A stretch of DNA of 64,000 nt from Schoenoplectus triqueter. Lineage: Eukaryota; Streptophyta; Magnoliopsida; Poales; Cyperaceae. Location: positions 248,001 through 312,000 of the forward strand of contig CAXKVV010000043.1 of NCBI GenBank assembly GCA_964058805.1. Reading direction: 5' to 3'. The translations under genes were made by a program, and so were the position numbers. Below the pieces are notes generated by a model, which worked only from the letters and a program-made list of their open reading frames with translations, was not told where the DNA came from and did no database searches. Positions 43,590 to 56,071 of this stretch are shown one piece after another (within the stretch, counting starts at the first letter, position 1; each line of letters begins with the position of its first letter).

Positions 43590-45976
43590 ATGGGGAGGCA
43601 TCTGTCATTCTGTGTTCATGCATTTGGCAGGGAAGACACACCTGAGGTACATTTATACATACTCTTTCTCCTTTTCTATTTGTATTCCTCCTCATATATA
43701 TATATATTTCTTCATAAATACTTGTCTATTGCCTTGCACAGCCTTCATCAGGTCAGAAGCACAAAACCAAAAAGAAATGGAAATTTTGGAGGTCCAAGCA
43801 CCACAGCCCCACCCCAACTCTATTTCCATTTGACAGAAAGTCACCCTCTCCAGTTCTATCGCAGCCACCGCCATCTCCATCTCCATCTCCATCTCCAGTT
43901 CCCTCGCACCCCTCTCCAGCTCCATCCCCACCTCCTGCATCTCCACCTTCTCTGTCTCCCATTCGAGTAATTCCATTTCATGCAACTGAAGCCGAAGAAA
44001 CATTTCTAGAGCCTATCAAGCTGCCTGATGATAGTGTTGAACATAATATTAATAAGCCTTTTGCTGAACCAGTTCAACCGACTACTGTTGCTATAGAAAC
44101 AGAGGCAGAGGCTCCTGTATCTGTACCTCAATTTACTGAACTGGATGTACCGCAAGAGATCTTACTAGAATACCCCGACGAAGCTGAGGAGATTCTACCA
44201 ATTGTTGATCATGTGCCGAGTTCGCTGGGGCAGTCAAAAGAAGACATTGCGGCTGCCAAGATTCAGGCTGCTTACCATGGCTACTTGGTATGATTGTTTC
44301 CCTCAATTTGTTACCTTTTTTTGTTAAAAACAAAGAAAAAAAGGGAAAAAAAGTATATCCAATGCCTCCTAGTACATGACTGATACATACTCGGCCATTT
44401 TGGTCTGTAACAAAAGTTGTGTACATTTTATACACACACAGGCCAGGAGAGCTCTCAAGGCACTGAAATCGCTGGTGAGATTGAAGGAACTTGTAGAAAG
44501 CGAGATGACCAAGCGCCAGACTGCAATTGCACTGAAATCAATGCAGTCTCTGACGAGGGTTCAGTCCCAGGTGCGTGCCAGAAGGATACAGATGCAGGAA
44601 GAGAATCAGGCTATGCGAAAGCAGCTCCAACTTAAACACGAAAGGGACCTCGAGCGGTTAAAAGTGCGTACGTGTGCATGATTTAATTCGAAACTTTTTA
44701 CATGAACGTTACATATATATTGGAATCTGAAAAACTGAAACAAGTGAGTTCATGGTGATTTAAATTGGCAGTTAAGTGGAGATTGGAATCAGAGTTTACA
44801 GTCAAAAGAGCAGATTGAGGCGAATTTGTTGCTGAAGCAAGAGGCCGCTGTACGAAGGGAGAGATCACTTGCATATGCTTATTCTCATCAGGTATGCATC
44901 TACAATTCTCTAGTTATTTCTTCTTCTTTTTCCTTTAATTTAAGAGCCTGGATATATAAAATAATTAGACATTTGCAATCTCAATCGATGAATTTCTTAC
45001 AAGTTACAGCATGTCTAAATTTACTACATACAATTTTTATTTTGTAGATTTTCCTTCAATGATCTCTCTTTTATTTTTTATTTTTTATTTTTTCAAAACG
45101 GAAGGGTTAATTATATATGTTTGTGTTCTCTCTTTTAGTGGTAGCTAACATGATTTATCTTGAAACAAGAATGTAAACCATGCACATTTCTTTCACTAAC
45201 CCTATACAACAACAAGTTTTATTTACTAATTTAATTCCAGAAAGACCAACTAATTAGGAGATGCATGTTAGCTAATAAAACAAAATGCAATCATATTGTC
45301 CTGTGCTTTTAAGTTTTTTTTTTCTCTCAATTATATTGTTGTCTTCTATTTTAACACACTCTTTCTACTTATATAATCAAAAATTTTAATCTAAAGAAAA
45401 CCGATATAACAGTGGAAAGCTCCGTCCAGAGCCGTGACAGCCACATTTCTTCTCGACCCGGCCAACCCTCAATGGGGCTGGGGCTGGCTCGACCGTTGGA
45501 TGGCCCCACGACTCAGTGAGCGCAGCAGCTTTACTCCGACGGAAAGAGATTCAACTCATAGTACCAACAACCCTTTCACACCAAAAACTGCCGGAAAATA
45601 TCCAAAAACAAGATTTAGCAGCACCAACTTGGCCCCAGAGTGCCCCTCTTCTCCTGCCTCATCCATCATGTCCCACTCGTCAGTTGCCATCTCAGTCTCC
45701 AGCCAAAAAATTTCATCTGCTGGACGTAGAAACAGTTACATGCAAACAACCGAGGCAGCGAGAGCTCGGGCAAGGCTCCTTCAGTCTGGTGCAAAAGTTG
45801 AGGAGGCACAAGAAATTAAAGATGAAAAGGAAAAGAAAGTCCCGGTGAAGAGACGGTCGTCAATGTCGGTGCCAGGTGGCAAATCCTATCTGCTTGGGGT
45901 CCACCACCTGAGAGGGAGGCGACAGAGGGGCCCACATAGGCGGTCGGATGTTGCATCAGTTAAGAGTATTGAATAA
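43590..45976 (+). CDS. IQD: IQ67-domain calmodulin-binding protein (IQD family), 5 exons
   Basis: Exons 43590-43646, 43742-44287, 44442-44663, 44772-44891 and 45413-45976 total exactly 503 codons (502 aa). An early basic patch (KTKKKWKFWRSK) and a Pro-rich segment lead to an acidic region. The IQ67 domain (about 187-250) starts AAAKIQAAYHGYLARRALKA and has a further Ile/Gln-type repeat. The phase-0 intron after residue 201 falls at the IQ67 position conserved across IQD genes. WGWGWLDRWMAPR and a C-terminal YMQTTEAARARARL (DUF4005-like) follow. IQD proteins bind calmodulin and act as scaffolds at microtubules or membranes. The first ATG in frame is at 43440, but the 50 extra residues would be a Glu/Arg/Lys run from a purine-rich leader, so I prefer 43590. 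Confidence 0.9.
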
Positions 45977-46980
45977 TATACATTACTTCATCATATAATT
46001 AAAATGGATCTTTCTGACATGGTTTCTGATTTGTTTTTGTGATTTATCTTTCTTAGGATGTAAACTGGAAACATGTTTCTTATATATTGTAAATAATGTA
46101 ACTTTTGGAATCTGAATATTAAGGCTTGATACAGATTTGTGTGTGTGTGTGTGTGTGTGTTTATAATTATTTTTATTGTTGCCTTCCGTTTTTGTGTTCA
46201 CTTGATTTCATTTCGTCATCGTGGTTGTTGATAATTACACAAAAATTTTACGCAACTATAATAATCATTTTTAAATTTTTTATTAAGTTTTTTGAGCTAA
46301 TATCAACCATCAAATTAAGTTATTATTTAAATAATATTATTATTTATATGCTCATTTGTGTTGAAATTATAATTTATTTTCAATTCTTTACACAAAATGC
46401 TACATAATAAAAAAAATATAATTGCGCCAATTAATTTTTTCTTTTAAAATCTTCTAAATATAAATTTTTCTTAAATTCTGAATATCAATTTTTCCAGTCC
46501 ATTCTATATTTTTTAATTAATTATGTATTCATAATTAAAATTTATATTAATTACTAAATTATCTTTATTTTTTACTTCTTTTATTTTTCATAATAATCAG
46601 AATTTTTATATTTTAAACTGTAGCAAAGTACGGATAATAATTATTTATTATCAGAACTCGTCCGAAACACGAAATGAGAAAAGCAGGGAACTAAATAAAA
46701 TGAGAAAACGAGAAAAAAAGAAGAGAAAATATAATGAATTTATTATTATTATTTTACTCCGACGCGATGCCACCTCTCTAAACCCCAAATTGGCAAATTT
46801 CCCCCTTTAATATTTAGTAATTACTAATTACAGTTCCATTTCGACTTCAATGTAGCCCCGCCTGTCTAGGGATTTAATCTCCGCTCTCGACCATCAACTC
46901 TGCCATTTTTAAAGCTCAGCGAGCTGTTTTGGCGCCAAATTAAGAATCCGTGCTTGATTAGTCGTCGTATCGGGGCTCGT
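45977..46980. other. IQD 3'-UTR, (gt)n microsatellite and SIZ1 promoter/leader
   Basis: After the IQD stop there is an AT-rich tail with a (gt)11-like run at about 46138-46161. No gene is seen up to the SIZ1 start. The last 250 bp (ctccgacgcgatgccacctc onward) become GC-richer and probably hold the SIZ1 leader. Confidence 0.4.
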
Positions 46981-49900
46981 ATGGAAGACACCGACGTGTT
47001 CTCCACCTGCAGGGTACTCTTTCTTTCTTTCTTTCTTTCTTTCTTTATGCTTCTTTGCTTCTAGTTTCACTAAATTTCCCACCTTTTTAATTTTCACGAT
47101 TTTTGTGCATTTATTTATATTTTTATTTTTAAAGTTATTTCATGCCCATTTGATCCGTCTTCAATATGTTGATCATGTCTGCTTTCATGTATCTTTAGTT
47201 GATATCAATCCGCATTTCAATTTTGTCGTGAATTTTACAGCTTCTCTTTCTGTTTCTGTCCATTGCAGGAGAAATTAACGCATTTTAGACTCACAGAGCT
47301 GAAAGATGTGCTCACTCAGCTGAGGTTGTGGAAGCAAGGGAAGAAACAGGTTGGTTTGGTTCTTTTTTCTTACAATTGGAACTGGTATCAGAATTCTACT
47401 TCTAGAAAGAAAAAGTAAACAACATCTGCAGAACCAACAACCAGATTACATTTGCACCAGACTAGTACACTAATGTCAGAACAATGCTGTTTTTCTATTG
47501 GTTAAATACAATATGCAGTGCAGTGTATACTTCTAGGTATTGGAATCACTGTGGAATGTCCAATTTCTTGTATCTTTGTTGCTCTCTTTTATTTATTGTT
47601 ATATATTAGTCCGACTGTTACTTTGCTACCTCCCTTCAAACAGGAACTAACTGACAGGATTCTGGCTTCCCTATTTCAAGAGCAAGAGATAGGTTTGCTG
47701 GGTTTTTTGTTTTTTCTAAAGGAAAACATTCGTGTTGCCATTTAAAAACTTCAAATACCATCTATATCTTCGCAAAAGGAGAAAAATCCCATATGCCCCT
47801 TTAATCCTTTATTACAGTAAAGCAGTTGATACACCTTTAGTAATTTTTGTTAAAGATTACCAAATTTACCCTTTCTTTCTTCTTGATTTGTTTGGAGATG
47901 AACTGTATGTAAAAGAGTGCTGACTTCAGATTCTTCTAAAAATAAATGGATATGGAACATTCATCAAATTCTGGTGTGCTTGTAGGGCATACATAGCATC
48001 ATTTTATTTTGTTGCGACTTGTAAAATGCATTATGTTTCGTTGGGGGGGGGGGACTGCATGACACTTGATCATTTTGCAGGGGTATACGCGACGTGAAAG
48101 TTACCTTTGTTCAATTTATTTGGATTTGATCCAACAGTATTGCTAGGCACACTGCTAGTTGCCCCTTATATCTCTCTTCCTCTCTCTCTCTTACAATTCA
48201 GACCCTAGGTCAAACAACTCTGGAAGTGTGAGCAGTTCTGCCAGAAGAATTATAGAAGAAACTTACCGGTAGATCGCTCCCCTCTGTGTCTATCATGGTT
48301 GATTGTTTATGACTTATTGCTGTATTAATTGTTTTCTTATCCATAGGAAGATGTATCCGGACACTGGCGATGCACCAGCAGGAGGTGGTCCAAATAAAGG
48401 TACAAGGGAAAAAAAAGGAGAATGGACAGGTTTTGTCTTCAGAAAGAAAAGTTCGATGTCCATGTGACAGTTCACTGTTCACTAATTCCATGGTTACGGT
48501 GTGTTGCAACTGGACTTGCAACCTGTACACATTGTAATTTGGTTGGAACAACTAGCATAGTGATTGTACACATTTTGATTACAACATGTTTTTTTATTGC
48601 AATCAAATTTCAGTGCAATTCTATTTATACATAAGTAGAGAAACCTGGAATAATCTTCTTTCATTCTTTAATTGTTAATTTCTTTCAGTGTGTTGATGCT
48701 CAGTGCAATGTATGGCAACATATCAATTGTGTTATCGTGCCTGAAAATATTGCCGAGGGGAGTCCACCAGTAGTTCCTCCCAACTTTTACTGTGAAATGT
48801 GCAGAGTTGCTAGGGCTGATCCGTAAGTATTACCTCTATGGTTCTCCTTTTCTGTTTTGTTTTTTTCCTTATATAAAAAAAAGAAAGAGATTTGAGAAAC
48901 TCAAATTTAATTTTTAGTTTGTTTCAAGTGCTTTTATATAATGGAAATTTCTGTGCAAGGAACATTTTCTTTTTTTGAAAAAAAAATTCTAATTCTGAAA
49001 GCTCTCTTTTGACACAGATTTTGGGAAGCAGTCAGATATCCCTTGGCACCAGTTATAGTAGACCCTTGTTTACCTTCTGTCGATGGGTAGCTTTTTACTA
49101 TGATCTTTTTGTTTTTCTTAATTTCCTTTTTCTTTTGCTGTGCAAAAAGGAGAGCAATGAAAAATACTAACTATTTGTCCTGTAAATGAGCTTATATATT
49201 TTGTTTGCCACTATACTTATTAACAAGAATCAGCTTCATTTTAGCTCTTTTGATTTCTTTTTAATTCACTAATATTTTAATATATATTTTTGTTGTGCTT
49301 ATATATTCAGAAAACCAGTTATGCAAATTATAGATAGAGGATTTCAGCTTTCAGCAAAAGACAGAGAAATGCTCGGAAAAGATGGTCATGAACTGCAGGT
49401 TTGACGTTGTCAAATTTGATTTTTCTTTATTTGATTTTTTTTTTTGTGTGTGTGTGTCTCCGATGGGCTGCAATTCTGGTAAATTGCTAGTGTGTGTGTG
49501 TATGTTCTGTTGAGACTGACAATACTGTTTCTGGGGTTTGTTTAAGCTGTAAGCGATTATCTGTTTCCATGAAACAGGTGGGTTCATTCTGAACTTTAAA
49601 TCTTTAATAAAAGAAAAAAAAAGAGCAAGAAGAAAAAGACGAAAGAAGACATTTCTATGTCATATCTGTTGAGTATGACCCAATTGGTGTTTATCGAGTA
49701 GCTGTACCATGATTATTTCTACTTTCAGGTTTGGTCACTTCTTCTCAATGACAATGTCCCTTTCCGAATGCATTGGCCGTTATACTCTGAGTTGCATGTT
49801 AATGGTAGGTACTATATAGCAGTTAATTACTTGACTTGTATTTGTTTATTATTTTAATGTTTGTTTACTGATGCACATGGCAATCACATTGCAGATACAT

Positions 49901-52167
49901 ATATATAGTTTTATAATTCTATTTTAATCAGGTTTAAAAATGCGTGTAATGCCTAGGCCGAACCAACAACCTCTAGGTTGCAACGGAAGGGATGACTGCC
50001 CTCTGGTCAGTCTTCTCTGAGACAAAATATAACAAACTATTTGATTATTCATGTTGCACATTTTGTACATTTTGTTTGTTGTTATCCTCTCACTTGGCTA
50101 CGCAACTTGTGTCTTTTGGAATTTGAAAAAGCATGTTTCGTTATCTACATAATCAGCATACCAAGCGTACAAATAGTACCTACAATTATTATCATTATTA
50201 TTCTCTTGATAATTTTTATTATTCTCCTCATCATTATTATTATCATTGGATTTTTTTTTTATATTTGAGATCTCTGATCTCTATGCTTTCGAATTGGGTT
50301 TCATTTCTAGCCTACCCCAATTTATTTGGGATTAAAGGCTTTGTTGTTGTTGTTGTCGTCGTCATCGTCGTCGTTTCTGGCCACAAGCGTCATATAACTG
50401 CACTGAACAAAATCTCATGATATTTTCTTTTAACCACGATAGCCCATTGAGTACTCTCCCATCAGCAGTGGTGCAAAGAATGAGGGGTATGATTTCATAT
50501 CATCAAGGTTGATTACCCCACTCTGAAAACATCACATACGTTCCAATTGGAACGAGGGGCATGTTTCTTTTTTCTTTTTAAGTATTTGCCAAAGAAAATA
50601 GGTTCTTACCATCAATCTTTTTCTGTGCATTTCTTCTTTGAAGATAGAAAGCACATCAAGTAAAACTGCCGACAATACATTCAACAATATTAATCTAAGA
50701 GGCATAGAAAGAAGTTTACTTCCATTTACAATCTACTGATGTCTGTCAATCTTATGAACCTGCCAATCACTTTGATATGTCTTTCTTCAATGTAGATGAA
50801 CTCCTAAGTAATTAAGAGCTGAAAAAATCCCACTTGTACACACCAGGGTCTGAGCATATATCCGTGTTTTTAATCTCAAGAATTATCATATTTGATTCCA
50901 ATTCTGGCACTTGCTCAAATCAAATCAATGTGCACTTAAAATCCAAAATCAATAAGTCACCACCCCCCAGAATCAATTACCGGGTCTGCAGTCTTTAAAT
51001 TCAAAATACCCTTCACCTTTACTCAATTTAGAACCTTTGCAAGAGTCCTGCATCTTTTCTACCATTCAAATTCTATGTCAGACCACCTGCATTGGGAATG
51101 ACTGCTGTAGCTAATATAGCAAATTAGTTTTCTTTTGAAAAAGAAAGCTTTTATTCTGAAGGAAAATTTTGTGCACCGAGTTCTTTTTTTAAATGACATT
51201 ATGATGCTTTTTTTTAAAAAAATGGAAAATTTGTTTGTTTGTCATAGTACTTTGATGAGAAAAGAAGGTTCATTTAGTTTTGTGTTTCCTCTAATTTTGG
51301 TTTCAAAACATTTGTTCATTCAGAAGTATTTCCATCAGAAAGTATTTTTACCTTAAAAATAGTTCAGATATTGCTTTGAGAAACCAAGGTTTGCAAGTCT
51401 TTTCTACTCTTATTCAAAACAAGCATTTTACATTTTTTTTTCTCCACTAATATATTTTGATTAATTAGACAAAATTTTGTGAAATTTTAAATTCAAATGA
51501 ATTTCTATGCAAATTGTTATAATAATTTCAAACTTCATTTTCAAGGGGGGTTTCTGCTTTTATGATTTTTTTATAAAATAAACAATCAACTCAATTTTCT
51601 GAACAAGCTTTTGAAAATTTGAAGAAAACAAAATTTAGAAAGTTTTTAGGTGCTAATATGCTATCATCAGCACAGCTACTAGCTGCAAATCTATGTTCCA
51701 TGCAGTTTAATATATGTTAAATAGGTGTGATTCTATGTGTTATGCTTATGCGGATAATGTCTAGATGTGATTAGACATGGAATTCGCTCCAGTGAGGAAT
51801 AAATCTACTAGTAGCTATGCTTATTTCCTAAATTCTGGCATCATTTTCCTAAGAAGTACCTCTGTTGTTCTACCTATCCATCTTTACTTAAATCTTTGTA
51901 TTAAAAAATCAATAGAACACATGTTGAAATCAGCATTTCTATTTCTGATCTACATAATACAGATGCAAGAAATAAGTCTATGCATAGACAAGTCTGACTT
52001 CTAAATTTAGTGTCATCTGTCAATAGCTCTAATTCGATATCAGTATTTTTTTTCAGATAGGAACATGCAGCAGGGAAGGATATAACAAGATTGCTTTATC
52101 CAGAGTTGATTCCCGTAAATTTTGCTTAGCCATCAGAATTGCCAGACACCGGAACCTAGATGAGGTA

Positions 52168-52209
<42 letters not shown>

Positions 52210-55200
52210 AGGCCTAATTGCAATTAAGCCCCTCAACTTTTTTATTGCATTTTTCCCGTTTTATTTGTGAAATATATTTTCAACACCTGAAAGTTAAACA
52301 ATGTGATTTGGAACTGTGCATGATTTGAGCACATCTATTAACACTTATTTGTTTCTTCTTTGACAGTATTGAAATTAAAATAATTTTTTTTTGTTTAATC
52401 TCAAATATGATAGTGTGGAATAATAGAAAATCAGATCTTAGTAATCTGAGACCTTAGGGATCCACTGTTTTTGTTCATGATACTTCTCATCAACATGATA
52501 AATTAAGTCCACGAGATAAAAAAGAATATATTTATATAATACTCTGAACATTCCAAAGGCTATGTATTCATTGGTGAACAATCAAATGAGAGTGTAACAA
52601 AATTTGAGTTCCGAGATGTCATTTTCTTAGAAAATGAATTTTCAAGAAAGGGCGAGATAGGTCAGGATTTTTCTCTATATGACGTAGAGGAACAAAATGA
52701 TTTGATTAGTGCAAATCGTTTGATGCATATACCTAAATCTCCAACAATATCTCATCCAAGTGGGAGCAAGTCAGTAGATGATGCTGAGTCAAGCTTAGTA
52801 CAATCACAAATTAGACATAACAACCATGATGGAGTTCCTAAATATCATTTTTCAATTAAAAATGAATCTTATATGATTGTCATGCAAGATGAAGATTAAA
52901 GAGGGTTTATATGTTTGTTTTAGAAGTATAAAAAATCAAACAAAGTAAAAAGTTAAGACATGCAGACCTTGAAATTGTAATAAAATGAAGATGGGGAATT
53001 ACAAGGATTCATAAGAACTTATCCATTTCATTGACAGGTGTTGAGAATGATACCAAAGGAGGAAGAGGGAGAGCAGTATGAGGATGCCCTTGCACGGGTG
53101 CGCCGGTGCATTGGTGGTGGAACCACAGGAGGGAATGCTGATGACAGCGACAGCGACATTGAGTTGGTCGCGGACTCTGTCACCGTCAACCTTCGCTGCC
53201 CTGTAAGCTGTCTTTGAAGTAAAAAGTGTGTCAGTTCATTTGGTTTCCTTGTTTGATGTTTGTTGCTTGTTGTTTTGGCAGATGAGTGGATTGAGGATGA
53301 AGGTTGCTGGGAGATTGAAGCCATGTGCACATATGGGTTGTTTTGATCTTGAAACATTTGTCTCCATCAATGAACGTACTCGCAAGGTGTGTTTTATTTA
53401 TAGTAATCTTCTTACATGTATATGTGTGTGGTCATGTTTGTCTTTCCATTCCTTAATGTTAAATATACCTACCCTTGTTTCCATTTTTTTTCTTTTCAGT
53501 AAAATAAACAGGATTACAGACCCAGCAGAGATTTCTCCTCCATAATTAACTCTCGAGCCCCTGTAACTTCTGCAAATCAATCCCCTATAACAAACAAAAT
53601 TATAAAATCTGAAGCACACTCCAATATCAAAGCATAATCAAATTGCTGAAGCACTCTATAATCAAATTGCTGAAGCGTTCTATAATCTCCTAGAAGCAAA
53701 CCATTGCAATTTCCCAAAGATTAGATAATCCTTGTACCAGTGTCAGTGCTGGTACTACTCTGCCCTACTAGCTATCATAGCCTGAAAGAAATACCTTCAA
53801 CATCCAGCAGAGTGCCTGAGTTACTTACTTGGCATACCTCTTAGTTTTATCTGACAACCATTTTAAATTAATGTACTTATCTTTTTAATTTAGTAATTTA
53901 TTAGGCCTGTCATTTCTTTTCATTTATTAACTTATATTGCAGTGGCAGTGCCCAATTTGCTTGAAAAATTACTCCTTGGAAAACATCATAATTGATCCCT
54001 ACTTCAATCGAATTACTTCCTTGGTATGTCCAACCTCCTCTAACTCCCTTTGTAAGAAGCTGCATGGAAAAAGATGTACAAAAGACTTGTTTTAATAGGC
54101 ATTGCATTTGTGCATAAGACAGATGGCTGATTGCGAGGACACCAATGAGATTGAAATCAAACCTGATGGCTCGTGGCGAGTGAAAACTTCTGGTCAATTC
54201 GAGGATCTTGAAAAGTGGCACCTGCCAGATGGTACTCTCTGTCCAACCTCTGCCACTAAACCATGTTTCAGCTTGCATGCTGGATCTGAGATCAAACAGG
54301 AGGAAATGTTCCTGGAGGCTGACCATGGGGAAACCAAACCATCCATACAAAAACTACAATTAGAGACCAAAATTCCCAAGATTGAATCTGCAGTGAGCAG
54401 CTTTTGCCTAAATGGAGGTTTACATGCACTAGAGAAAGAAATGGTGGTTGAGCTGATAGTATTAACTGACTCAGATGATGACAATGTAACGATATTATAT
54501 TCTTCTTTGGTGAATGAAGCACCTATGGTTGATGGAGGAACAGGGATCACAACAGGTGATCCCTCCTGCCTTGAGCTACTTACCGGTGGATCTGATGGTT
54601 TTGACCTCTCATATTGGGATTACCCCCAGGCAGGCTCCCCAGCTGGCCAACAGTTCCTTAGTGAAGAACAGCATCAGGTGCAAAATGATGCAACTGTAGC
54701 ATTGAATGGAAATGCAATAGGGCAGGATATAAGCAGTAATGATACAAGTGATTATACAGAATATTGGTCTTCTTTTAATTTACAGGATTGTAGTGATTCT
54801 GCTAACAGACCAGGTCCAAGTGGTAATCTGACTGATGAGAATAGCGCAGTTCAACCAATAGTAGATGCTGGTAAGAGTTCTCTAATTTCCTGCATTTTTG
54901 TCATCATGTGCTCTCATGGAGCATTTTTTTTTCTCAGGCAAGTGCAGTCTCTGATGTGCAATTTAGGCAAGTAGTTGGTCGGGCTCAGTTGTGTCTTCCA
55001 AAGCTGACCACTATATACTATACCCATTTGGACTGATATTTTCAGAGATATTTTGGTACTGTAGTAGTTGACATTGTGTCCTTCATTTTATGCAGCTGCG
55101 GTTCTGCATAGCATGAAGGGTGGTAACAGTAATAACACCCAGCAAATGAACAGGCTCGCGTCAGGGAGTCGAAGTCAAAGCCTGTACACCACTTTCTGCC

Positions 55201-55265
55201 CTCCTAGACAACCTCGGTCTGCAAAACGCAGAGTAATCCTATCGATCGACTCTGACTCTGAATAG
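46981..55265 (+). CDS. SIZ1: SIZ1-type SUMO E3 ligase (SAP, PHD, PINIT, SP-RING), 16 exons, one-base frameshift
   Basis: Exons: 46981-47013, 47269-47349, 47644-47692, 48202-48268, 48347-48492, 48689-48822, 49018-49086, 49311-49398, 49729-49804, 49932-50005, 52057-52164, 53038-53202, 53282-53386, 53943-54023, 54123-54870, 55096-55265. All are GT/AG. A SAP domain ([20 protein letters not shown]) opens the protein. A PHD finger follows ([25 protein letters not shown]), then the PINIT region ([18 protein letters not shown]) and an SP-RING ([41 protein letters not shown]). SUMO-interacting-like [13 protein letters not shown] and [11 protein letters not shown] end it. The coding sum is 2194, one base over, and the frame slips within an A8 run at 48409-48416 before the PHD finger. 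At about 730 aa it is shorter than Arabidopsis SIZ1. The family attaches SUMO to nuclear targets in stress and phosphate signalling. Confidence 0.88.
50283..50378 (+). mobile_element. 3' fragment of an Au-like SINE in a SIZ1 intron
   Basis: The phrase cctaccccaatttatttggg, followed by attaaaggctttgttgttgttgttg, is the conserved 3' end of a plant SINE group (Au type) with its TTG-repeat tail. The tRNA-derived 5' part is not visible, so it is 5'-truncated. It lies in the 2-kb intron 50006-52056. Confidence 0.7.
50380..52056 (+). other. Remainder of the large SIZ1 intron
   Basis: The rest of the intron is AT-rich without recognisable coding or transposon sequence. The open stretches at 51135-51356 and 51777-52004 lack any family resemblance. 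Confidence 0.35.
52165..52211 (+). repeat. (ct)n(ca)n microsatellite at the start of a SIZ1 intron
   Basis: Directly after the donor gtac, a compound dinucleotide repeat of tc units then ac units runs for about 45 bp. It is likely polymorphic in length. Confidence 0.85.
52463..52899 (+). pseudogene. Ty1/copia polyprotein fragment in a SIZ1 intron
   Basis: Two overlapping frames read DKLSPRDKK, then [20 protein letters not shown], and further [18 protein letters not shown] and DFSLYD. This is the integrase C-terminal to reverse-transcriptase linker of plant Ty1/copia elements. A frameshift lies near 52544. No LTRs or other domains are near, so it is an isolated fragment in the intron 52165-53037, in the same orientation as the gene. 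Confidence 0.75.
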
Positions 55266-56071
55266 ATATTGTTTTAAATTTTTAAATAAAAAATAATAAT
55301 TGGTGGGCATCTCTTCTGAGTTATTACTTCATGAAGGCAGGCCACTAGATAATTTTGTAAAATGCAAGAGGGTTAGTTTTCTAAAAGCAGCATCAATGGG
55401 TTAACAACTTAGCTGTGAATGGACAGAGGATGTCAAACTGAGATGGCGCAGTAGATCTTTCAGGAACTGCCATTTGTATTGTTAGTTGATAACCTTGCCA
55501 AATCAGTTAACCCTATGCTGTGCTGAAACATCTCCCCTCCACAAGAGTCTTTCTTGTACACATCAGTTTAGCTTCAGTGACCAATTACCGATGAGAAGCC
55601 CAGATGCTTTTCGTTTGAAATGGGCTTCCCTTCCGAGGTGGCAACCTCTTTTGAAATGCACTTTTTTTTTTTGTTCTTTCGCAAGTCTCCTGCTCTCCTA
55701 ACATAGGATTAGGATTCTGAATAGGATCCAATGCGCGTTTCTCCTCGTCCCGACAGATGTCATGACACTAAATATTATAACTCAAAACATATCTACATTT
55801 ATTAACTGCTACTCAAAAGATTTTCCTTTATACAATAAAACTTCAGGGAGAACAAAAGTATAATTTACAACATTACGGCAGTCATGCTTGACCCCAAAAT
55901 CAACATGATATATATGACAACAAAATCCCTAATTTTACAGCAAATTGTTGGCGGATTCCTATTAATAACAGAACCTTGGTCCGTTCAAAGCTCCTGACAG
56001 GTCGAAGGCAACTAAGTGCTTGGTTGGTTTCAGTACCAGCATCAATAACATTTATTTATTTATTTATTTAT
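55266..56071. other. Convergent 3' intergenic region between SIZ1 and TBL
   Basis: The two genes converge here. SIZ1 3'-UTR runs rightward from the stop with aataaa-like signals near 55286. The TBL 3'-UTR runs leftward from 56071, beginning with an attt-type microsatellite at 56051-56072. No other gene is seen; the frame at 55486-55701 has no family resemblance. Confidence 0.45.

Noticed and set aside
48043..48052. G-run as a regulatory or quadruplex site
   Set aside because: A lone homopolymer of about nine G in an intron; only one tract, so no four-tract quadruplex. Possibly a sequencing-sensitive site only.
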